From: Actinomycetes bacterium
Lineage (GTDB): Bacteria; Actinomycetota; Actinomycetes; S36-B12; GCA-2699445
Length of the DNA stretch: 5,208 bases
Reading direction: 5' to 3'
Assembly (NCBI GenBank): GCA_022600255.1
Contig: JAHZKU010000183.1
Location: 1 to 5,208, forward strand
Numbering within the stretch: position 1 is the first letter of the stretch; every line of letters begins with the position of its first letter. Under the pieces are notes generated by a model, which had not been told where the DNA came from, did not search any database, and saw only the letters and a program-made list of their open reading frames with translations. A program made the translations under genes and the position numbers. Below are positions 1 through 4,507 of this stretch, piece by piece.

Positions 1-1
1 G

Positions 2-391
2 GGGTTTGCGCGGGAAGGCTTCGCCAGCCCGCAAGCAAACCAGTTCGTGATGCGGATCGATCCTGATCCCGCGGCGAGAATCTCGCTGCAGGCCATGGAC
101 GCGCAGGGCAAGAAGCTAGACACGATCACCCTAGATATGGACTTCCAGAAGGAGATCGGCGAGGCCCCGACGCCGTACGAAACGCTGCTGCTGGCGGCGA
201 TGGCTGGGGATCGCAACAACTTCGCACGCCAAGATGCCGTGGAAGAGACCTGGCGGGTGGTTCAGCCCTTGCTCGACAACCCCGGGCCGGTCTATCCCTA
301 CGCGGAGGGGTCTTGGGGACCAGGCGAAGCGGACCAACTGGCTGAGGGAACCGACCCTTGGCATCTGCCCTGGGCGCCTGCGGAATCCTGA
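2..391 (+). CDS. zwf: Glucose-6-phosphate dehydrogenase, C-terminal part (5' end outside window)
   Basis: This is the last 129 codons of glucose-6-phosphate dehydrogenase, the cytoplasmic enzyme that oxidises glucose 6-phosphate to 6-phosphogluconolactone and makes NADPH at the entry of the oxidative pentose phosphate pathway. The reading frame is open from the left edge, so an ATG or GTG inside it is not the true start; the family is usually about 480-510 residues. Visible family signatures, numbered in the fragment, are an N-Q-x-V/F-x-M-R-I-D-P strand (about 13-21), P-T-P-Y-E-x-L-L followed by a G-D-x-x-x-F-x-R-x-D segment (57-78), V-E-E-T-W-R near 80-85, Q-P-L-L-D (88-92), and the C-terminal P-Y-x-x-G-S-W-G-P block (99-107), which is typical of this enzyme. 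The N-terminal Rossmann domain and catalytic His are not in the window. The gene ends in TGA and converges with the flavodoxin-like gene. Identification is confident; cofactor preference cannot be read from this part. Confidence 0.93.
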   Translation, partial: GFAREGFASPQANQFVMRIDPDPAARISLQAMDAQGKKLDTITLDMDFQKEIGEAPTPYETLLLAAMAGDRNNFARQDAVEETWRVVQPLLDNPGPVYPYAEGSWGPGEADQLAEGTDPWHLPWAPAES

Positions 392-394
392 GCC

Positions 395-853
395 CTACAA
401 CAAGTCAAGGGCATGGGCCGCCACCGTGGCACCGAGCTCGCGGAGATCGTTCGTATCGGCGCTTGTCAGCGGACCAGTGCAAGAAACGGGTTTGGTCACC
501 TGTCGCCAGCCCAGGCCCTTGGTGATCTGGTCCATCGCGCGGGTACCCCCTGCCACGTTGCTGTCGCCGTGCAGGTAGTAGCTAAACGGCAATCCCGTGG
601 TCTGAGCCAAACACGGGTAGTAGGTCAGGTCGAAGAAGTGCTTCATGGCCCCGGAGATGTAGCCGATATTCACCGGGGTACCCAACACGAGGCCGTCGGC
701 GGCCAACACATCCATCGGTCCGGCGGCCAACGCGGCTTGGGTCACCACATCAAGGTCGGCTAGGTCCGGTTGGTCCAGACCGGCCAGCACCGCCTCCAGC
801 ATCGCTTGCAGCGTTGGAGATGGGGTGTGGTGCACCACAAGGAGGCGTTTCAT
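395..853 (-). CDS. Flavodoxin-fold protein, probable FMN-dependent NAD(P)H reductase/flavodoxin family
   Basis: A 152-residue protein with the layout of the flavodoxin-like superfamily (WrbA, NADPH-dependent FMN reductases). It begins with a hydrophobic beta strand (L4-H9) followed by a T/S-rich phosphate-binding loop (T10-P-S-P-T14). A second strand leads into G-T-P-V-N-I-G-Y-I-S-G-A-M-K (58-71), closely resembling the WrbA-type G-T-P-x-x-x-G-x-x-S-G-x-M-K segment that wraps the FMN ring. A third loop, H95-G-D-S and A101-G-G-T, would complete the flavin site. There is no signal peptide or membrane helix, so it is probably cytoplasmic. It likely binds FMN and passes electrons from NAD(P)H to a quinone or small acceptor; the substrate is unknown. 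The ATG at 853 is the natural start because the first strand begins at once, yet no clear Shine-Dalgarno sequence precedes it. The gene lies 29 bp downstream of the DUF3817 gene, so the two may be co-transcribed, and it ends with TAG three bases from zwf. Confidence 0.85.
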   Translation of the reverse strand: MKRLLVVHHTPSPTLQAMLEAVLAGLDQPDLADLDVVTQAALAAGPMDVLAADGLVLGTPVNIGYISGAMKHFFDLTYYPCLAQTTGLPFSYYLHGDSNVAGGTRAMDQITKGLGWRQVTKPVSCTGPLTSADTNDLRELGATVAAHALDLL

Positions 854-882
854 GACTGGCAGTCTGCTTCAGGGGCGCTGAT

Positions 883-1251
883 TCAGCAAGCGGAGTCGGA
901 GCCGGGCCGGTTCAGCCGGCCTGTGCGTTGGGCCCACCACTCAAAGAGCAGCGTCGCAAATGGCGGCACAGACGCGGCCAAGGCCGCCAGGCTGGTCCAG
1001 GGCCCCCAGCGCAGCGGACGGATACACAGCAGTGCCACTGCCACGTACGCGACAAACACTGCACCGTGGATCGGCCCAAACACTTCCACCCCAACTGGAT
1101 TTCCGGTCGGGCCGTACTTGAAGAACATGCCGATCAGGAGCCCCAGCCAGGAGGCAGCCTCAGTGAACGCGACGACGCGAAACAGCCGGGCAATCCCGGG
1201 CGGGTCCTGCTGATCGCGTCCTTGCTGCCGCGTGTCGATGCTGGTGCTCAC
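883..1251 (-). CDS. DUF3817-type integral membrane protein
   Basis: A small membrane protein of 122 residues from the chosen GTG start, matching the actinobacterial DUF3817 family of unknown function. Family-like features are L-F-R near 23-25 followed by E31 in the first helix (about 22-43), a K-Y-G-P turn (45-48), then G-P-I-H-G-A-V-F-V-A-Y (59-69) opening the second helix (about 60-78); the His-Gly pair is the most recognisable element. A third hydrophobic segment covers about 84-105 and the tail is polar. The frame is open further upstream to another GTG at 1303-1305, giving 140 residues. I prefer the GTG at 1249-1251: the added 18 residues are not family-like, and a -10-like hexamer lies exactly 6 nt before this GTG, fitting a leaderless transcript. 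No usable Shine-Dalgarno sequence is present at either start. The flavodoxin-like gene follows in the same direction. The domain call is fairly sure; the biochemical role is unknown. Confidence 0.82.
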   Translation of the reverse strand: MSTSIDTRQQGRDQQDPPGIARLFRVVAFTEAASWLGLLIGMFFKYGPTGNPVGVEVFGPIHGAVFVAYVAVALLCIRPLRWGPWTSLAALAASVPPFATLLFEWWAQRTGRLNRPGSDSAC

Positions 1252-1257
1252 TCCACG

Positions 1258-1263
1258 AGGATA
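1258..1263 (-). promoter_or_regulatory. Candidate -10 element for the DUF3817 gene (leaderless start)
   Basis: On the minus strand the hexamer TATCCT ends 6 nt before the GTG start at 1251, the spacing expected if transcription begins at the first base of the start codon. It matches the TANNNT consensus at the most conserved positions. No good -35 is seen at 16-18 bp (a TTGGCC lies only 14 bp upstream), so this is a weak prediction. The same hexamer appears upstream of the tRNA gene. Confidence 0.33.
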
Positions 1264-1345
1264 CCTACTGAGGACCTGGCCAAGGATTGGCAGGGCGGGC
1301 AACACCGGACCGTCGGAACCCGCGAACTGCGTCGGATTTGATGAG

Positions 1346-1431
1346 TGTCCGAGGGGGGATTTGAACCCCCACGCCCTTATACGGGCACTAGCACCTCAAG
1401 CTAGCGCGTCTGCCTATTCCGCCACCCGGAC
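1346..1431 (-). tRNA. tRNA-Leu, anticodon GAG
   Basis: An 86-nt class II tRNA on the minus strand. The 7-bp acceptor stem pairs GTCCGGG (1425-1431) with CTCGGAC (1347-1353) including one G-U pair, and the discriminator base is A at 1346, as expected for leucine. The anticodon arm has the 5-bp stem CTAGC/GCTAG around the loop TTGAGGT (1393-1399), giving anticodon GAG (plus-strand CTC at 1395-1397), which reads CUC and CUU codons. A long variable arm (TGCCC/GGGCG type) and a T arm with GGGGG-TTCAAAT-CCCCC complete the class II leucine pattern. No CCA is encoded after the discriminator, so CCA must be added after transcription, as is usual in actinobacteria. It is transcribed away from the M20 peptidase gene and toward the DUF3817 gene, which starts 94 bp downstream. 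Confidence 0.96.
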
Positions 1432-1460
1432 GAGTGAGCAAGCCCGAAGGCTGGCAGTTC

Positions 1461-1488
1461 AGGATAGCAAGCCTGCACGGAGTTCTAA
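1461..1488 (-). promoter_or_regulatory. Candidate promoter of tRNA-Leu(GAG)
   Basis: On the minus strand, TTAGAA (plus-strand 1483-1488) and TATCCT (1461-1466) are separated by 16 bp, a plausible sigma70-type -35/-10 pair. It would start transcription near 1454 and leave a short 5' leader of roughly 20 nt before the mature tRNA end at 1431; that leader contains a small AGCC-CGAA-GGCT hairpin (1441-1452). The -35 match is only 3 of 6, so confidence is limited; the position is right for a tRNA promoter. Confidence 0.4.
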
Positions 1489-1522
1489 CCCCAGCCTGCC
1501 TCGGATGATCTGCGTCAATGGC

Positions 1523-1526
1523 AGGA
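1523..1526 (+). promoter_or_regulatory. Ribosome binding site of the M20 peptidase gene
   Basis: AGGA lies 7 nt upstream of the ATG at 1534, a normal Shine-Dalgarno spacing, and supports that start. The 102-bp region between the tRNA and this gene must also hold its promoter. A GATGAT hexamer at 1504-1509 is the best -10-like match on the plus strand but lacks a good -35. Confidence 0.55.
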
Positions 1527-1533
1527 TTGCTCC

Positions 1534-2868
1534 ATGACTCCCGAAATCGGATTAACCCCCCTAGCACAGGCCGAAGACGACGCCGTGACGCTCTTGCGCG
1601 ACATGATTCGGATCGACTCAACGAACACCGGCCACGCCGATGACACAGTGGGGGAGGCTGGAGTCGCCGAATACGTCGAGGCCGCCCTGCAGGAAGTTGG
1701 CTATGAGCCGGAGCGCTTCGAGACCACCGCGGCCAACCGGCAAGGGGTGTATCTCCGGATCCCGGGCGCTGACCCAGAGCGCGGGGCGCTGCTGTTACAC
1801 GGCCACTTGGATGTCGTGGCCGCGTTCGCCGAGGACTGGCAGGTACCCCCCTTTGGGGGTGAGCTCTCCGACGGCTTGATCTGGGGCCGCGGCGCGGTGG
1901 ATATGAAGGACATGGACGCCATGTTGCTGGCCACCTTGCGGCACTGGGCGCGGACGGATCACGTGCCCCCCAGAGAGATCGTGGTGATCTTCACCCCCGA
2001 TGAGGAGGCGGGTGGATATCACGGTGCGCACTGGATCGTCGACAATCGTCCGGACATGCTCCACAACGTGACCGAAGCCGTCGGCGAGGTGGGCGGCTTC
2101 TCCATGACTGTCCGGGATGATCTGCGCTTCTACCTGATCCAAACAGCAGAGAAGGGAATTGCCTGGCTGAACCTGCGCGCGGAAGGCCAAGCCGGACACG
2201 GCTCGATGCTCAACGACGCCAATGCTGTTACCCAGTTGGCAAAGGTCGTGTCCCGGGTCGGGGATCACAAATTTCCGGTAACCCTCACACCGACCACGTC
2301 AGCCTTCCTAGCCGAGCTCGCCGAGGCCTTGGACACCGAGATTGACCCCACCGACACCGAACGGCTACTGGAGTTGCTGGGTCCGTTGGCGCGGGTGGTG
2401 GGCGCGACGATGCAAAACTCCGTCAATCCGAGCATGCTGAGTGCTGGCTACAAGGTGAACGTTATCCCGGGCCATGCTGAGGCATTTGTGGATGGCCGGT
2501 TTCTGCCCGGGCACGAGGAGGAAATGATCGCGGAGGTGGATCGGCTGTTAGCCGATGACGCAGTGCGTGAGTTCGTGCACCACGACGTTGCGCTGGAGAC
2601 CTCATTCGACGGGCCAACCATTGCCGCCATGGGCCGGGCGATCCAGGCCGAAGATCCGATCGGAAAGGCGGTGCCCTACATGCTGTCCGGCGGCACTGAT
2701 GCAAAAGCCTGGAGCCGCAAAGGAATTCGTTGTTTCGGCTTTGCTCCCCTGAAACTGCCGCCCGATCTGGATTTCGGCGCCATGTTCCACGGCGTGGATG
2801 AACGAGTCCCCGCCGACGCAATTCAGTTCGGCGTCCGGGTGCTGAACAGGTTCTTGGCCGAGGTCTAG
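1534..2868 (+). CDS. M20-family zinc metallopeptidase/deacylase (M20/M25/M40 hydrolase)
   Basis: A 444-residue, full-length member of the M20 family of cytoplasmic co-catalytic zinc hydrolases (dipeptidases, DapE, ArgE and carboxypeptidase G2 relatives), which cleave peptide or N-acyl amide bonds. All expected active-site residues can be read: H91 and D93 in H-G-H-L-D-V-V, bridging D123 in W-G-R-G-A-V-D-M-K, the general base and metal ligand E157-E158 in T-P-D-E-E-A-G-G, acidic ligand E185 in G-E-V-G-G, and H419 in M-F-H-G-V-D-E-R. The lid or dimerisation domain spans about 205-345 and carries the conserved G-H-G-S (H222), while G-G-T-D-A (386-390) is another family signature near the C-terminal half of the active site. 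The ATG is supported by an AGGA site 7 nt upstream. The protein resembles the actinobacterial group often labelled dapE2, but that label is not evidence for succinyl-diaminopimelate desuccinylase activity; a dipeptidase or acyl-amino-acid hydrolase is equally possible. It is divergent from the tRNA-Leu gene and convergent with the small membrane protein gene. Confidence 0.92.
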   Translation: MTPEIGLTPLAQAEDDAVTLLRDMIRIDSTNTGHADDTVGEAGVAEYVEAALQEVGYEPERFETTAANRQGVYLRIPGADPERGALLLHGHLDVVAAFAEDWQVPPFGGELSDGLIWGRGAVDMKDMDAMLLATLRHWARTDHVPPREIVVIFTPDEEAGGYHGAHWIVDNRPDMLHNVTEAVGEVGGFSMTVRDDLRFYLIQTAEKGIAWLNLRAEGQAGHGSMLNDANAVTQLAKVVSRVGDHKFPVTLTPTTSAFLAELAEALDTEIDPTDTERLLELLGPLARVVGATMQNSVNPSMLSAGYKVNVIPGHAEAFVDGRFLPGHEEEMIAEVDRLLADDAVREFVHHDVALETSFDGPTIAAMGRAIQAEDPIGKAVPYMLSGGTDAKAWSRKGIRCFGFAPLKLPPDLDFGAMFHGVDERVPADAIQFGVRVLNRFLAEV

Positions 2869-2891
2869 CCGGCCGTTCGGGGTTAGGCCGG
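2869..2891. terminator. Possible bidirectional terminator hairpin between convergent genes
   Basis: A perfect 6-bp inverted repeat, CCGGCC (2869-2874) and GGCCGG (2886-2891) with an 11-nt loop, starts immediately after the M20 stop codon and overlaps the last two coding codons and the TAA stop of the opposing membrane protein gene. There is no T-tract on either side, so it is not a classical intrinsic terminator. GC-rich stems without a U-tract are common at gene ends in high-GC actinobacteria, so a terminator role is possible but not shown. Confidence 0.3.
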
Positions 2892-3311
2892 GTTGAAGAA
2901 GCGGCTGGCCTTTGAGTTCCAAAGCAACGCCAGCACGATAAGGGCCAGGATGATGGATAGCAGCACGCCATTGAGGTCGTAGGTGCCGTAGTTGCCGATG
3001 AAGATCACGTCAGCGAGGATGCGCAGGATCATCAGCAACGAAATTAGGAAGCGGGCGAACTGCCCGCCCCGCCCCAGCGCGGAGGCGACCCACGCGACGA
3101 TCAGCCCGAAGATCACAACCCCCACGCCCCAAATCCGAATAGCCGAGGCGTCTCCGTCGGTTTGTACGAGAAGTTCGGCATCGTCTTGAGCCGTGAAGAT
3201 CATCACGATGCCGGCGACGATGTTCAGGATCGCGATGATCCAGACGATCACGACGACAACCGTTACTGAGAGCGGACGCTGCGGGGCCTCGGCGGGCGTT
3301 GTTTCAGACAT
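2883..3311 (-). CDS. Small four-helix membrane protein, function unknown
   Basis: A 142-residue integral membrane protein that I cannot assign to a named family with confidence. After a short polar N-terminus (1-13) it has four predicted hydrophobic segments at about 14-40, 60-79, 87-106 and 113-131, with a short acidic loop (A41-Q-D-D-A-E and D52-G-D) between the first two. Arg and Lys residues in the second-third loop (R81, R87) and at the tail (K134, R137) suggest by the positive-inside rule that the loop between helices 2 and 3 and both termini face the cytoplasm. No catalytic or metal-binding motif is seen. The ATG at 3311 fits the protein, but its only AGGA is just 2 nt away, too close for a normal Shine-Dalgarno site. 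It lies 51 bp downstream of the aldo/keto reductase gene on the same strand, so the two may share a transcript, and it converges with the M20 gene. It is probably real: the hydrophobic pattern is strong and codon use is GC-biased. Confidence 0.8.
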   Translation of the reverse strand: MSETTPAEAPQRPLSVTVVVVIVWIIAILNIVAGIVMIFTAQDDAELLVQTDGDASAIRIWGVGVVIFGLIVAWVASALGRGGQFARFLISLLMILRILADVIFIGNYGTYDLNGVLLSIILALIVLALLWNSKASRFFNPA

Positions 3312-3336
3312 AGTCCTAGCATGCCCAATCGGGCCC

Positions 3337-3355
3337 GGCGATGCGCGTTATTGCC
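3337..3355. repeat. Imperfect 19-bp inverted repeat in the 51-bp gap
   Basis: The plus strand GGCGAT (3337-3342) and ATTGCC (3350-3355) form an imperfect dyad (five of six positions complementary). A neighbouring perfect 4-bp dyad, GCCC-AATC-GGGC, lies at 3323-3334. Both sit between the aldo/keto reductase stop and the membrane protein start. They could act as an attenuating hairpin, an operator, or nothing; in this GC-rich DNA short dyads arise by chance. Confidence 0.25.
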
Positions 3356-3362
3356 GCCCGGA

Positions 3363-4346
3363 TCAGCCGCGCTGATTCCAGCCGTGGTCCGGGTAACCCA
3401 ACTCCGGTGCTGAGACGTCGTCTAGGGCCGTCTTGATGGCCTCGGGAAGTTCTAGCGCTTCGGTCTCTAGGATTCCGCGCAGCTGCAAAATATTGCGCGC
3501 ACCTACGATGGCCGATGTGATGCCAGGCTGATCCCGTACCCAGGCCAGCGCAACTTCCAGCGGAGCGACATCCAAGCCCTCAGCAGCGGTGACCACAGAG
3601 TCGACGATCCGGCGGGCCCGATCGTCGAGGTGCTCGGAGACAAACGGGCTGAAGTGTGGCGACGCTGCCCGCGAGTCCGGCGGCGTACCGAAGCGATACT
3701 TGCCGGTCAACACGCCGCGGCCGAGCGGGGACCAAGCCGTGATTCCAAGGCCAAGGGCCTGACAAGCCGGAACGACCTCTCGCTCAATGCCCCGCTGGAC
3801 CAGCGAGTACTCCATTTGTGCACCGGCCAGTGTCACGCGGTCGGGCAAGGCTTTCTGCCACGTTGCAGCTTGGGCGATCTGCCAACCGGCGTAGTTGGAA
3901 ACCGCGACGTACCGAGCTCGGCCGGTACGGACTGCGGTGTCTGCGGCCGAAAGGGTCTCTTCCAACTCGGTCTGCGGATCCCATGCGTGCAGGTACCAAA
4001 CATCCACGCAATCCACGTCAAGCCGGTTCAGTGATCCATCCAAGGAACGCAGCAGGTGTGCACGAGACGCGTCAAAGCGACGGGTCGTTCGTGGTTTGGA
4101 GACGGCCTTGGTCGCCAGCACCACTTGATCGCGGGATTGGCTCTCCCGCAGGAGCATGCCGATCATTTCCTCGCTGGCCCCGTCGGCGTATACGTCAGCA
4201 GTGTCGATCAAGTTGCCGCCCGCCTCCAAGAACGTCTTCCACTGGTCCCGAGCCTCATGCTCGTCAGTGTCGCGTCCCCAAGTCATGGTTCCCAAACCAA
4301 GACGAGAGACTTCTAGGCCGGTCATTCCAAGTCTGCGCTGCTGCAT
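3363..4346 (-). CDS. Aldo/keto reductase
   Basis: A complete 327-residue aldo/keto reductase, a cytoplasmic (beta/alpha)8-barrel enzyme that uses NADPH to reduce aldehydes or ketones. The catalytic tetrad is intact: D48 and Y53 in N-L-I-D-T-A-D-V-Y, K80 in L-A-T-K, and H120 in W-Y-L-H-A-W-D. Other family marks are the starting L-G-x-T-G-L-E-V-S-R-L-G-L-G-T-M block (6-21), V-S-N-Y (149-152), W-S-P-L-G-R-G-V-L-T-G-K (205-216) and the C-terminal cofactor-binding I-V-G-A-R-N (280-285) followed by Q288-L. The length and W-S-P-L-x-x-G-x-L-T-G-K motif place it with the Tas/YajO-like and beta-subunit-like bacterial reductases; the physiological substrate cannot be deduced. The ATG start fits the family N-terminus exactly. 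A -10-like TAATTT ends 6 nt before it, suggesting a leaderless mRNA, and no Shine-Dalgarno is visible. It is divergent from the luciferase-like oxidoreductase gene and upstream of the small membrane protein gene. Confidence 0.93.
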   Translation of the reverse strand: MQQRRLGMTGLEVSRLGLGTMTWGRDTDEHEARDQWKTFLEAGGNLIDTADVYADGASEEMIGMLLRESQSRDQVVLATKAVSKPRTTRRFDASRAHLLRSLDGSLNRLDVDCVDVWYLHAWDPQTELEETLSAADTAVRTGRARYVAVSNYAGWQIAQAATWQKALPDRVTLAGAQMEYSLVQRGIEREVVPACQALGLGITAWSPLGRGVLTGKYRFGTPPDSRAASPHFSPFVSEHLDDRARRIVDSVVTAAEGLDVAPLEVALAWVRDQPGITSAIVGARNILQLRGILETEALELPEAIKTALDDVSAPELGYPDHGWNQRG

Positions 4347-4352
4347 AGGTGC

Positions 4353-4358
4353 AAATTA
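4353..4358 (-). promoter_or_regulatory. Candidate -10 element of the aldo/keto reductase gene (leaderless start)
   Basis: TAATTT on the minus strand matches the sigma70 -10 consensus at 4-5 of 6 positions and ends 6 nt before the ATG at 4346, so transcription would start at or next to the start codon. This AT-rich patch stands out in its GC-rich surroundings. The region 16-18 bp upstream has no good TTGACA match, so the -35 is weak or absent. Confidence 0.45.
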
Positions 4359-4402
4359 CCTTGACCGAACCCGATGACTGGCATCGACATGGCGCTCGGC
4401 CC

Positions 4403-4412
4403 TGACCTGTCA
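4403..4412. promoter_or_regulatory. Palindrome TGAC-N2-GTCA, possible operator
   Basis: TGACCTGTCA is a 4+4 bp palindrome with a 2-bp centre near the middle of the 161-bp divergent intergenic region, 5 bp upstream of a -10-like TAGAGT (4418-4423) that could serve the rightward gene. The position would suit a repressor or activator acting on that gene. Chance occurrence of a short palindrome is quite possible, and no second copy is seen. Confidence 0.25.
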
Positions 4413-4417
4413 CCTTG

Positions 4418-4423
4418 TAGAGT
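4418..4423 (+). promoter_or_regulatory. Weak -10-like element for the luciferase-like oxidoreductase gene
   Basis: TAGAGT fits TANNNT on the plus strand and would give a 5' leader of about 80 nt before the ATG at 4508. No -35 with 16-18 bp spacing is visible. An alternative, TTGACC at 4361-4366, is a good -35 match but has no good -10 behind it. The promoter is therefore unresolved. Confidence 0.25.
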
Positions 4424-4493
4424 CTGCTTGAAGAGTCGACAGGCGTTGGGGCCTGGCGTCGCCAAGCAACGAATCGGGCACGAACCCAGATAG

Positions 4494-4499
4494 GCAGGA
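4494..4499 (+). promoter_or_regulatory. Ribosome binding site deciding the start of the luciferase-like gene
   Basis: Two in-frame ATG codons lie 9 nt apart (4499 and 4508). The purine-rich GCAGGA at 4494-4499 ends 8 nt before the second ATG, good spacing, but directly abuts or overlaps the first one. This, and the family N-terminus M-R-L-G-L-N-L-G-Y-W, favour 4508 as the start. Confidence 0.55.
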
Positions 4500-4507
4500 T
4501 GATCAGG

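Noticed and set aside
1346..1431. tRNA-Leu as a possible phage or island integration site
   Set aside because: tRNA genes are common attachment sites, but no integrase, no repeated tRNA 3' end and no change in base composition is seen on either side.
1232..1537. Plus-strand open frame of 101 codons across the tRNA region
   Set aside because: It runs through the whole tRNA-Leu gene on the opposite strand and into the M20 ribosome site; its product has no family resemblance and is explained by tRNA and intergenic sequence.
1388..1621. Minus-strand open frame of 77 codons overlapping the tRNA and the M20 start
   Set aside because: It overlaps both the tRNA 5' half and the start of the M20 gene in antisense, with Arg-rich, low-complexity translation.
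2462..2971. Minus-strand open frame of 169 codons across the end of the M20 gene
   Set aside because: It is antisense to conserved M20 residues including H419 and overlaps the membrane protein gene in another frame; composition is dominated by Arg and Pro.
4440..4462. GC-rich direct repeats (two GGCGT copies) in the divergent intergenic region
   Set aside because: Five-base repeats in GC-rich DNA are expected by chance, and they do not form a good hairpin or sit at a promoter-relevant spacing.
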